Below, one piece after another: positions 41,107-48,815 of a stretch of 64,000 nt of DNA; the first letter of the stretch is position 1, and the number at the start of each line of letters is the position of its first letter. The stretch comes from Rhizobium aethiopicum (GTDB lineage: Bacteria; Pseudomonadota; Alphaproteobacteria; Rhizobiales; Rhizobiaceae), in the NCBI RefSeq assembly GCF_900094625.1, contig NZ_FMAJ01000001.1, positions 186,001 through 250,000 of the forward strand, written 5' to 3'. The position numbers and the translations under genes were made by a program. The notes below the pieces were generated by a model that was not told where the DNA came from, ran no database searches, and saw only the letters and a list, made by a program, of their open reading frames with translations.

Positions 41107-42570
41107 ATGCGGGCAATTCTGGCAATCGACCAGGGCACGACCAATTCGAAGGCAGTTCTCGTTTCCGAAAAAGGAGAAATCGTCGGCAGAGGTTCGGCTC
41201 CTGTCGGCATCTCCTATCCGAAGCCGGGCTGGGTCGAACAAGATCCGCGCCGGCTTTACGCATCGGTCTGCGAAGCGGTCGACGCCTGCCTGAAGGCCGG
41301 CCCCGATGTGACTATCGAGGCCGTGGCCATTTCCAACCAGCGCGAGTCGGTCACAGCCTGGGACGCCGATACGGGGGAGGCGCTTGGACCGGTGGTCAGC
41401 TGGCAGTGCCGCCGAACGGCGCAGGATTGCGAACGTCTCATTGCCGAAGGCCACCTTGACCGGGTGCAGGCGCTCACCGGCCTACCATTGGATCCGATGT
41501 TCCCGGGTTCGAAATTTCGCTGGCTGCTCGACCGTATTCCGGCCGGGCCGGTGCGGCTGGGAACGATCGACAGCTGGCTCATTCACTGCCTGACGGGCGG
41601 GCGCCGGTATGCCTGCGACGCTTCGAATGCCGCCAGGAGCCAGTTGTTCGATCTCAGGGACCAGAGATGGAGCGAAGAACTCGGCGAGATCTTCGGCGTC
41701 GATATCGCGTTGCTGCCCGAGGTCCTCGACAGCTCCGCCGATTTCGGCAGAACGCAAGGATTGCGGGGGGTGCCGGATGGCACTCCGATCATGGCAGCGA
41801 TCGGGGACAGCCACGCTGCCCTATTCGGCCATGGCGCATTCAAGCCGGGCGATGGCAAGGTGACCTTCGGAACTGGCTCTTCGGTCATGAAGACGCTTTC
41901 GCAATTCATTCCGCCGCGTAACGGCGTCACCACCACCGTTGCATGGCGTATCGAGGGCAAGCCAACCTTCGCTTTCGAAGGCAATATTCTCGTTTGCGCC
42001 GCCAGTCTTCCTTGGATGACTGATATACTCGGTCTCCCGGATGTGGCGGCCCTCGTCGAACTTGCGGCGAGCGCCGAGCCGGGCGGACCTGGCTTCGTGC
42101 CGGCATTCGTCGGACTGGGTGCCCCTTACTGGAATGCCGATGCCCGCGCGCTGTTCTCCCAGATAAACTTTAATACGACACGCGCGCAAATGGCTCGGTC
42201 GGTAACCGACTCCATCGCATTTCAGGTTAATGACGTGATCTCGGCGATGCGCACACAGAGCGGCGGCGCGCTTGGCACGCTCTATGTGGATGGTGGACCG
42301 AGCCAGAACCGCTTCCTGATGCAATGTGTCTCCAATCTCATCGAACATCCCGTGATCCAATGCGAAGCACCCGAGGCCTCGGCTCTCGGCGCCGCGTATC
42401 TGGCGGGGCTGTCACTCGGCTTGTGGAGCGATCTCGAAATTGTCGCGGCGTTGCCGCGAAACACGCGAACCATCGAGCCGCAACCCGTGGATCGCGCGGT
42501 GTTTCTCGATACCTGGAATGATGCGCTCGCCCGCTCGACGTTCCGCGAAACAAAGGCTAAAGGTGAATAA
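41107..42570 (+). CDS. FGGY-family carbohydrate kinase
   Basis: 487 residues. AIDQGTTNSKAVLVSEKG is the phosphate-1 motif and WVEQDPRRLYASV, VVSWQCRRTAQDCERL and GTIDSWLIHCLTGG follow the FGGY order seen in glycerol, erythritol, ribulose and xylulose kinases. ALFGHGAFKPGDGKVTFGTGSSVM is the phosphate-2 region, and YVDGGPSQNRFLMQCVSNLI the FGGY_C adenosine site. Overall it is closer to the glycerol-kinase branch. It probably phosphorylates the ketose made by the SDR enzyme, giving the transketolase substrate. It is 63 bp after the transketolase. Confidence 0.9.
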   Translation: MRAILAIDQGTTNSKAVLVSEKGEIVGRGSAPVGISYPKPGWVEQDPRRLYASVCEAVDACLKAGPDVTIEAVAISNQRESVTAWDADTGEALGPVVSWQCRRTAQDCERLIAEGHLDRVQALTGLPLDPMFPGSKFRWLLDRIPAGPVRLGTIDSWLIHCLTGGRRYACDASNAARSQLFDLRDQRWSEELGEIFGVDIALLPEVLDSSADFGRTQGLRGVPDGTPIMAAIGDSHAALFGHGAFKPGDGKVTFGTGSSVMKTLSQFIPPRNGVTTTVAWRIEGKPTFAFEGNILVCAASLPWMTDILGLPDVAALVELAASAEPGGPGFVPAFVGLGAPYWNADARALFSQINFNTTRAQMARSVTDSIAFQVNDVISAMRTQSGGALGTLYVDGGPSQNRFLMQCVSNLIEHPVIQCEAPEASALGAAYLAGLSLGLWSDLEIVAALPRNTRTIEPQPVDRAVFLDTWNDALARSTFRETKAKGE

Positions 42571-42577
42571 AAATTCA
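42564..42577 (+). promoter_or_regulatory. Operator copy 3, in front of the SorC-type regulator
   Basis: TGAATA-AA-AATTCA, the same 6-2-6 inverted repeat with one mismatch. It overlaps the kinase stop codon and ends 14 bp before the regulator ATG, so it could permit autoregulation. Confidence 0.5.
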
Positions 42578-42591
42578 ATCTGGGATTAGCG

Positions 42592-43542
42592 ATGACTCGC
42601 CTCAACGAACTCCGCCTCATTTCAAGGGTCGCCCAGATGTACCATATCGAGGGACGGCGACAGGCGGAGATCGCGGAGCATCTTCGTTTGTCGCAGGCGA
42701 CGGTGTCGCGCATGCTGAAGCGCGCCGAGGCTGAAGATATCGTACGAACCAGCGTGATCCCTCCCGTCGGCACCTATAGCGACCTTGAGGGGGCGCTGCG
42801 CGAGAAATACAACCTGCCGGAAGCGATCGTCGTCGAGTGCACGGAAGACCGGGACGGCGCAATCATGGCTCGCATCGGAGAGGCAGCAGCTCATCTCCTG
42901 GAGGTGACGCTTTCGCCAGGGGAGATTATCGGCGTTTCGAGCTGGAGCCAGACCATTTTCAAGATGGTCGAGAACATCCACCCTTCGAAGAGCGCTCAGG
43001 TGAAATACGTCGTCCAGACCCTTGGAGGCATGGGCGATCCTTCGGTGCAGACGCATGCGACACAGCTGACCACGCGGCTTGCACGGCTGACCGGCGCCGA
43101 GCCGAAACTGCTCCCCGTGCAGGGCGTGACGTCGTCAAGGGAGGCAAAGCTTCTCATGCAGGCCGACCCGTTCGTCCGCGAGACGATGGACCTGTTCGGC
43201 AGCATAACGCTCGCGATCGTCGGCATTGGAGCCGTCGAACCGTCCGAACTTCTTGCCCGGTCCGGCAACATCTTTTCGTCTCGCGAACTCTCCGATCTCG
43301 CGGAAGCGGGAGCCGTCGGCGATATCTCTCTTCGCTTCTTCGATAAGAACGGCAAGCCGGTCAAGACACCCCTGGACGACCGGGTCATCGGGCTTCCTCT
43401 CGAGGATCTGGAACGGGTCGACCGGGTCATCGCCCTTGCCGGCGGAGCCAAGAAGACGGCCGCGATCGCAGGCGCGCTCCGCGTCGGGGTGATCGACATG
43501 CTGGTGACCGACAAGTTTACCGCGCAGCGATTGATCGACTGA
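42592..43542 (+). CDS. SorC/DeoR-type sugar-binding transcriptional regulator
   Basis: 316 residues. N-terminal helix-turn-helix LISRVAQMYHIEGRRQAEIAEHLRLSQATVSRMLKRAEAE (about 8-50) and a C-terminal sugar-phosphate sensor domain of the SorC family: GVSSWSQTIFKMVENI, YVVQTLGGMGDPSVQTHATQL, DLFGSITLAIVGIGAVEP, and VIALAGGAKKTAAIAGALRVGVIDMLVTDKFTA. EryD of the erythritol operon is a relative. It probably binds the 14-bp inverted repeats and releases DNA when the phosphorylated substrate is present. Confidence 0.9.
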   Translation: MTRLNELRLISRVAQMYHIEGRRQAEIAEHLRLSQATVSRMLKRAEAEDIVRTSVIPPVGTYSDLEGALREKYNLPEAIVVECTEDRDGAIMARIGEAAAHLLEVTLSPGEIIGVSSWSQTIFKMVENIHPSKSAQVKYVVQTLGGMGDPSVQTHATQLTTRLARLTGAEPKLLPVQGVTSSREAKLLMQADPFVRETMDLFGSITLAIVGIGAVEPSELLARSGNIFSSRELSDLAEAGAVGDISLRFFDKNGKPVKTPLDDRVIGLPLEDLERVDRVIALAGGAKKTAAIAGALRVGVIDMLVTDKFTAQRLID

Positions 43543-43553
43543 CGGCGCGGGGT

Positions 43554-43568
43554 GGCGGAGCGTCCGCC
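43554..43568 (+). terminator. Short hairpin between convergent regulator and moaA
   Basis: GGCGGA (43554-43559) and TCCGCC (43563-43568) form a 6-bp stem with a GCG loop, followed by TCGTCCTTCCC. It sits 11 bp after the regulator stop and 18 bp before the moaA stop, so it is a plausible end for the plus-strand operon. Confidence 0.45.
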
Positions 43569-43586
43569 TCGTCCTTCCCTAACTTA

Positions 43587-44633
43587 TCACCCACCCGTGA
43601 CACTCATATGCCGCGCTACCGCCGGCCGGTTATGCGTGCGGTCGATGATGAAGTCGTGGCCTTTCGGCTTGCGGGTGATGGCTTCGTCGATGGCGGCGTG
43701 CAGGAGGGCGTCGTCTTCGGTAGCGCGGAGTGCGGCGCGGAGATCGGCGGCGTCGTTCTGGCCGAGGCACATATAGAGGGTGCCGGTGCAGGTGAGGCGG
43801 ACGCGGTTACAGCTCTCGCAGAAATTATGGGTCAGCGGCGTGATGAAGCCGAGGCGGCCGCCGGTTTCCTCGACCTTGACGTAACGCGCCGGGCCGCCTG
43901 TCTGGTAATCAATGTCGGTTAGCGTGAACTGACGTTGGAGATCGGCGCGCAGCTCGGAGAGCGGCAAGTACTGGTCGGTTCGATCCTCTTCGATCTCGCC
44001 CATCGGCATGGTTTCGATGACGGTGAGGTCCATGCCCTGGCCATGGGCGAAGCGCAGGATCTCGGGCATCTCGACGTCGTTGAAACCTTTGAGCGCCACG
44101 GCGTTGAGCTTGATCCTGATGCCGGCCTTCTGCGCCGCGTCGATGCCTTCCATGACCTTGTCGAAATCGCCCCAGCGGGTGACCTTGCGGAACTTGTCGG
44201 GATTGAGCGTATCGAGCGAGACGTTGATGCGGCGCACGCCGCAATCGTAAAGCTCGGCGGCATGGCGCGAAAGCTGCGAGCCGTTGGTGGTCAGCGTCAG
44301 TTCGTCGAGGCCGGAGCCGATCTTTTCGCCGAGCTTGCGCACCAGATACAGGATGTTCTTGCGCACCAGCGGTTCGCCACCGGTCAGCCTGATCTTGCTG
44401 ACACCCTTGGCGATGAAGGCGGAACAGAGACGATCGAGCTCTTCGAGCGTCAAGAGATCCTTCTTCGGCAGGAACGTCATATTCTCCGCCATGCAATAGG
44501 TGCAGCGGAAATCGCAGCGGTCGGTGACGGAGACGCGGAGATAGGTGACTGCCCGGCCGAGAGGGTCGATCATCGGATGTGCATCTGCGGCGAGCGGCGA
44601 TGCGTTGCCTATCGTTCCGACTCTCGTATTCAC
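43587..44633 (-). CDS. moaA: MoaA, GTP 3',8-cyclase
   Basis: 348 residues. The radical-SAM cluster motif is CDFRCTYC (Cys40, Cys44, Cys47), followed by [14 protein letters not shown] and [13 protein letters not shown]. The C-terminal second cluster has [18 protein letters not shown], and the protein ends with the conserved double glycine MSVTGG. It performs the first step of molybdopterin synthesis, with MoaC. mobA and mobB, which act last in the same pathway, lie 12 kb away on the other side of the sugar cassette. Confidence 0.95.
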   Translation of the reverse strand: MNTRVGTIGNASPLAADAHPMIDPLGRAVTYLRVSVTDRCDFRCTYCMAENMTFLPKKDLLTLEELDRLCSAFIAKGVSKIRLTGGEPLVRKNILYLVRKLGEKIGSGLDELTLTTNGSQLSRHAAELYDCGVRRINVSLDTLNPDKFRKVTRWGDFDKVMEGIDAAQKAGIRIKLNAVALKGFNDVEMPEILRFAHGQGMDLTVIETMPMGEIEEDRTDQYLPLSELRADLQRQFTLTDIDYQTGGPARYVKVEETGGRLGFITPLTHNFCESCNRVRLTCTGTLYMCLGQNDAADLRAALRATEDDALLHAAIDEAITRKPKGHDFIIDRTHNRPAVARHMSVTGG

Positions 44634-44732
44634 AAATTCCTCCGCAACGGACCCGCCAGATGGGATCGTTGCCTGTTTTCAAGCGCTATCGTTCTATTTG
44701 TGCATATGTGATTGCCACGTCAAGGGAAACGG

Positions 44733-44750
44733 AATTCGCACACGCGAATT
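44733..44750. promoter_or_regulatory. Perfect inverted repeat between moaA and DUF971 gene
   Basis: AATTCGC (44733-44739) and GCGAATT (44744-44750) with a 4-bp spacer, about 100 bp upstream of the moaA start and 58 bp upstream of the DUF971 start. Candidate shared operator for the divergent genes. Confidence 0.4.
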
Positions 44751-44807
44751 TGCGCTTGCCTCGAAAAAGCCGAGCGCCTACTTCTCCAAGGGAAAGAGGT
44801 GATAGAG

Positions 44808-45182
44808 ATGAGCGATATCTGGCCGAGTGAACTTCGCGTTTCGAAAGACCGTCAGCGGCTGGTTGTGACTTTCAACGACGGCCAGAGCTTCGACCTTTCA
44901 GCCGAACTCTTGCGCGTCCTGTCGCCCTCGGCCGAAGTGCAGGGCCATGGGCCGGGACAGAGGGTGACGGTGCCGGGCAAGCGCAATGTCGCCATCGTCT
45001 CGATGACGCCCACCGGCAATTACGCGGTCCGGATCGGCTTCGACGACATGCACGATACCGGTATCTACACCTGGACTTATCTGCGTGAACTCGGTGTCCG
45101 AGGGGCAGAGCTGTTTTCGGCCTATGAGGACGAACTCAGGGAAAAGGGCATGAACCGCGACACCGCGGAAAAGCCGCGCTGA
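44808..45182 (+). CDS. DUF971 (GBBH-like N-terminal domain) protein
   Basis: 124 residues from ATG 44808 (AAAGAGG upstream). WPSELRVSKDRQRLVVTFNDGQSFDLSAELLRVLSPSAE and GFDDMHDTGIYTWTYLREL are the conserved halves of the domain, which in gamma-butyrobetaine hydroxylase binds zinc; the small stand-alone form resembles ApbE/Mrp-linked iron-sulfur accessory proteins. DUF971 proteins are often encoded near Fe-S or molybdenum-cofactor genes, and this one diverges from moaA. Confidence 0.85.
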   Translation: MSDIWPSELRVSKDRQRLVVTFNDGQSFDLSAELLRVLSPSAEVQGHGPGQRVTVPGKRNVAIVSMTPTGNYAVRIGFDDMHDTGIYTWTYLRELGVRGAELFSAYEDELREKGMNRDTAEKPR

Positions 45183-45210
45183 AATCCAATAGATAGCCAT
45201 CGGGGGACAC

Positions 45211-46401
45211 ATGGCGAAAGCGAATAGAAAGAACTGGCTGCGCGCCAAGGGCAGCGCCGCCGGCAGCAAGGTGACTTTTCTCGAACTGTTCTTCGATCTG
45301 GTCTTCGTCTTTTCGATCTCGCAGCTTTCGCATGCGCTTGCCGCCCATTATACGCCGCTCGGTGCTGCCGAAGCGGCAGTGATGACCTTCGCCGTCTGGT
45401 GGGTGTGGATCTTCACCACCTGGGTGACGAATTGGCTCGATCCCGACAGGATGCCGGTGCGCGGCATGCTGGTGGCGCTGATGATGCTGGGGCTGGTGCT
45501 GTCGGCCTCCATCCCCGAGGCCTTCGGCGACAAGGGACTGCTCTTTGCCGGCGCCTATGTGACGATGCAGGTCGGCCGCTCGCTGTTTGCGACCTATGCG
45601 ATGACGCGTGTCGACCGGGCCAATACGCTTAATTTCTCGCGCATCACAAGCTGGCTCGCGGTCGCCGCCGTCTTCTGGATCGCCGGTGGGCTCTTGGAGC
45701 ATGAAGCCCGGCTTATCGCATGGCTGATCGCCCTGGCGATCGAATATGCCGGTCCGGCCGCGGGCTTTGCGGTGCCTGGGCTCGGCCGCTCGAGGCCAGG
45801 CGACTGGGATGTTTCCGGCGCGCACATGGCTGAGCGCTGCGCGCTCTTCGTCATCATCTGCCTCGGCGAGGCGATCCTGGTTTCGGGCCGCACCTTTTCC
45901 GAACTGCCGATTTCGGGTCTGACCAGCGTGATCTTCGTGACTGCCTTCATCGGCACGGTGGCCATGTGGTGGCTCTATTTCCGTTTCGGCCACGGGCGCG
46001 CAGCTCATCGCATCGAGCATGAGGAGACGCCGGGGGCTCTGGCGCGGCAGGCTTTCACCTACGCGCATATCCCGATTCTGGCCGGCATCATCGTGCATGC
46101 GGTGGCGGTCGAATTCATGTTCTCGCATCCGCACGAGACGGGCGCTTTCGGCGTCGCCGCGGCGGTGCTCGGCGGCTCCGGCCTGTTCCTCGCCGGCAAT
46201 CTCTGGTTCAAGGGCGCGACCAGCGGGCGGATACCGCTGTCGCATCTTGCCGGCCTCGTACTGGTGATCCTGCTGGCCTTCGTGGCGCCCTTTATCGAGC
46301 TCTATTTGCTGGGAATCCTGGCGACGCTTGTGCTGATCATTGTCGCCGCCTGGGAATACCGGTCGCTGAGCGGCACATCGGCGGCACCGTCGCTGCATTG
46401 A
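45211..46401 (+). CDS. Low temperature requirement A (LtrA) family membrane protein
   Basis: 396 residues. The signature FLELFFDLVFVFSISQLSHALA lies near the N-terminus, followed by about ten membrane segments, with ERCALFVIICLGEAILVSG and a late HAVAVEFMFSHPHE. LtrA was named from Listeria growth at low temperature; the biochemical function is unknown. It follows DUF971 by 28 bp and may share its transcript. The palindromic repeat at 46456-46504 separates it from the MarR gene. Confidence 0.88.
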   Translation: MAKANRKNWLRAKGSAAGSKVTFLELFFDLVFVFSISQLSHALAAHYTPLGAAEAAVMTFAVWWVWIFTTWVTNWLDPDRMPVRGMLVALMMLGLVLSASIPEAFGDKGLLFAGAYVTMQVGRSLFATYAMTRVDRANTLNFSRITSWLAVAAVFWIAGGLLEHEARLIAWLIALAIEYAGPAAGFAVPGLGRSRPGDWDVSGAHMAERCALFVIICLGEAILVSGRTFSELPISGLTSVIFVTAFIGTVAMWWLYFRFGHGRAAHRIEHEETPGALARQAFTYAHIPILAGIIVHAVAVEFMFSHPHETGAFGVAAAVLGGSGLFLAGNLWFKGATSGRIPLSHLAGLVLVILLAFVAPFIELYLLGILATLVLIIVAAWEYRSLSGTSAAPSLH

Positions 46402-46455
46402 ACTCAAGCGCCTCGCCTCGAACTTGGTTCATGCGAGGCGTTTGAAGGTCCTTTT

Positions 46456-46504
46456 ATGCATGTCGTCCTCCCAAACCCGCTGCACACTTTTGGGCGACAT
46501 GCAT
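46456..46504. repeat. Rhizobial intergenic palindrome
   Basis: ATGCATGTCG (46456-46465) pairs perfectly with CGACATGCAT (46495-46504), enclosing CCAAA...TTTGG and a CCGCTGCACACTTTTGGG core. It belongs to the same family as the element at 22255-22300. It lies between convergent genes and its last base touches the MarR stop codon. Confidence 0.7.
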
Positions 46505-46971
46505 TAATCGTCGTCGCGTAGGTCCTTGAGCAGCACGGTGATGATGCGCTCCATCGAGGTGGCGGTCGCCATGCATTGCTCGATCGGTTCCTCGGAGAGC
46601 GTGCGTTCGATGAGATCGGTCTGAATCGCCATCGCCGCCTCGGTCACTCTGCGGCCTTCGTCGGTGAGATAAAGGCGCAAAACGCGCTTATCGCGCTCGT
46701 CGCCGCGCCGCTCGATCAGCCCGCGCGTTTCCATCTGCGGCAGCAACATGCTCATATTGGAGCGGCCGACGAGGAGCTTGCGCGCCAGCTCCTGCTGCGA
46801 AATGCCTTCGAAACGGTAGAGATTGACGAGGATATCGAGATGCGGTGGCTTGATGTCGAGATCGGCAAGCGAGCGGGCCAGGGATTGCTGCATGAGCTGG
46901 CAGGCGCGTGCCACCGCGATCCAGCTGCGAAAACGCGGATGATCCCACGGTAGGGATTGATTTTTGTTCAT
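46504..46971 (-). CDS. MarR-family transcriptional regulator
   Basis: 155 residues. The winged helix is GISQQELARKLLVGRSNMSMLLPQMETRGLIERRGDERDKRVLRLYLTDEGRRV (about 54-110), flanked by dimerisation helices. It diverges from an alpha/beta hydrolase gene with 47 bp between the starts, and a TGTTCA-N4-TGAACA repeat in that gap is the probable operator for both genes. Confidence 0.92.
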   Translation of the reverse strand: MNKNQSLPWDHPRFRSWIAVARACQLMQQSLARSLADLDIKPPHLDILVNLYRFEGISQQELARKLLVGRSNMSMLLPQMETRGLIERRGDERDKRVLRLYLTDEGRRVTEAAMAIQTDLIERTLSEEPIEQCMATATSMERIITVLLKDLRDDD

Positions 46972-46984
46972 CGTTGTACTTTAT

Positions 46985-47000
46985 TGTTCAGTGTTGAACA
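46985..47000. promoter_or_regulatory. Inverted repeat, likely MarR operator
   Basis: TGTTCA (46985-46990) and TGAACA (46995-47000) with a 4-bp spacer, centred in the 47-bp divergent gap between the MarR gene and the hydrolase. Confidence 0.6.
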
Positions 47001-47018
47001 GTCTTTTGGATTCCCACT

Positions 47019-47993
47019 ATGACAAATTTCACGCTTAAGGTCACCCGCCTCGGATTCCGGGTTTTGCAGGCGATTTCGCCTGATCTGGCGGGCAGGGCGG
47101 CATTCCGGCTGTTCTGCCGAACGCCATCGCCGCGGCCGAAGGGCGAGAAGGCAAAGGCGGCGCATGCGGCGGGTGCGGCGCGGCTTGCAGGCGCCGAACG
47201 CTTCGTCCTCAGGCTTGCCGGCGGCGCCAAAGCGCATGCCTATCGCCTGAACGGCGGGGCGATCGGCCAGCGCAAGCGCTATCTTGTCACACATGGCTGG
47301 GGCTCGAGCGCTGTTTACATGACCGATCTCGTCTCGATGCTGGCGGCGACGGGTGCCGAGGTGGTGGCGCTTGATTTTCCCGGCCACGGGCATGCGGGCG
47401 GACGCTTCCTGCATATGGGGCTTGCGGTCGAGGCGATCGCGGCGGCAGGGGAGCGGTTCGGCGCATTCGACGCAGCGATCGGCCATTCCTTCGGCGGCGC
47501 GGCACTGATGGTCTCGGCGGGAGGCCTGATCCCTGATGCGGCGCCCGTTACCGGCGAGCGACTGGTGCTGATCGGCGCACCGAGCGAGATGGCTTGGCTT
47601 TTCACCGATTTCGGCCGGATGATCGGCCTTCTCCACCCTGCGCAGGCCGTGCTGGAAAATGAGGTTCATCGCGTCACAGCGCGGAGACTCGGGGATTTCG
47701 ACGCGAGCAATACGGCGGGCTCGATCGGCCGGCCGATCCTGGTGATACACGCCGAGGACGACAAGGAAGTGTCAGCGGCCCATGCCCGGCGTTACGGCGC
47801 GGCGGGAAATAGAGTGCGGCTGTTCTGGGCAAACGGATTCGGTCACCGGCGCATCATCGGTGCGCCTCCGGTGCTCGGCGTGATCGCGGCTTTTCTCGAC
47901 GGCGGCGTGGACGAGGACGCCTATGAAAGCATCAAAAAAGATGCGGAGATCATTCCGTTTTTTGACCTTCCGGTGAGGCGCGCGGCATTGTAG
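47019..47993 (+). CDS. Alpha/beta hydrolase
   Basis: 324 residues, no clear signal peptide. RYLVTHGWGSSAVYMTDLVSML contains the oxyanion region, IGHSFGGAALM the nucleophile serine, HAEDDKEVSAAHARR the acid and FGHRRIIG the catalytic histidine. Esterase/lipase-like with unknown substrate. Regulation by the divergent MarR protein is likely from the shared intergenic inverted repeat. Confidence 0.87.
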   Translation: MTNFTLKVTRLGFRVLQAISPDLAGRAAFRLFCRTPSPRPKGEKAKAAHAAGAARLAGAERFVLRLAGGAKAHAYRLNGGAIGQRKRYLVTHGWGSSAVYMTDLVSMLAATGAEVVALDFPGHGHAGGRFLHMGLAVEAIAAAGERFGAFDAAIGHSFGGAALMVSAGGLIPDAAPVTGERLVLIGAPSEMAWLFTDFGRMIGLLHPAQAVLENEVHRVTARRLGDFDASNTAGSIGRPILVIHAEDDKEVSAAHARRYGAAGNRVRLFWANGFGHRRIIGAPPVLGVIAAFLDGGVDEDAYESIKKDAEIIPFFDLPVRRAAL

Positions 47994-48029
47994 CGTCCGC
48001 CGCAAGATCAAGCCGCTGCGGAACGCCTC

Positions 48030-48641
48030 ATGAAAATCATCGACAGCATCGAAGAGCTCAATACGATCTATGGCGCCGGCCTGTCGCAGGCCTCTGTCGA
48101 CAAGGTGACCAAGCGGCTGACGCCGCTCTATCGCGAGATGATCGAGATCTCGCCGTTCGCGGCGCTTGCGACCGTCGGGCCGGAAGGGCTTGATTGTTCG
48201 CCCCGTGGCGATCTCAGCGGCGTGGTGCGCGTCATCGACGACGAGACGCTTCATCTGCCGGACTGGCGCGGCAACAACCGGGTCGATTCGCTCTCCAACA
48301 TCGTGCGCGACCCCAGGCTTGCGCTGATGTTCCTCATCCCGGGCTCGAATACAACGATGCGCATCAACGGCCGCGGTGTCGTGTCGAACGACGAGGCCCT
48401 GCTTTCGAGTTTCGAGATGGATGGCAAACATCCGCGGACCGTCATCGTCATCTCGATCGACGAGGTCTATTTCCAGTGCGCGCGCGCCGTGATGCGGGCC
48501 GAACTCTGGAATGGCGAGCACTTTGCCGATCCGGCGCGGCTGCCGACGCCGGGTCAGATGCTGAAGGCCGCCGTCGGCGAATTCGACCAGGAAACCTACG
48601 ACCGGGAATGGCCCGGACGGGCGGCGAAGACGATGTGGTGA
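48030..48641 (+). CDS. PPOX-class FMN-dependent flavoprotein
   Basis: 203 residues. The split-barrel flavin-binding domain spans about 38-160: ISPFAALATVGPEGLDCSPRGDLSGVVRVID, LHLPDWRGNNRVDSLSNIVRDPRLALMFLIPG. The C-terminal segment TPGQMLKAAVGEFDQETYDREWPGRAAKTMW is typical of the DR_2398/MSMEG_1061-like family of putative oxidases. It is 36 bp after the hydrolase and possibly co-transcribed with it. Confidence 0.87.
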   Translation: MKIIDSIEELNTIYGAGLSQASVDKVTKRLTPLYREMIEISPFAALATVGPEGLDCSPRGDLSGVVRVIDDETLHLPDWRGNNRVDSLSNIVRDPRLALMFLIPGSNTTMRINGRGVVSNDEALLSSFEMDGKHPRTVIVISIDEVYFQCARAVMRAELWNGEHFADPARLPTPGQMLKAAVGEFDQETYDREWPGRAAKTMW

Positions 48642-48815
48642 ACGGCCGTCATCATTGTGACGGTTCGGTTTTGACAGAGCTCGCCGTTTACTCGACGGAA
48701 TCGTCGGTGCCGAGGATCTGCTGCCGCATATGCGGATGCTCGGAACAAGCCCGAGCATGACGGAAGAGAGGTTGTCACCTATTGGCGACAGCGGACTTAA
48801 CGCGAGGGTTCGCCG

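Noticed and set aside
32781..43542. Genomic island with integrase or tRNA attachment site
   Set aside because: No integrase, transposase, tRNA end or flanking direct repeats could be found at the edges, so only a replacement by recombination is suggested.
45136..46407. 423-codon minus-strand open frame opposite the LtrA gene
   Set aside because: His/Arg/Gln-rich composition typical of an antisense shadow; the plus strand encodes a complete LtrA protein.
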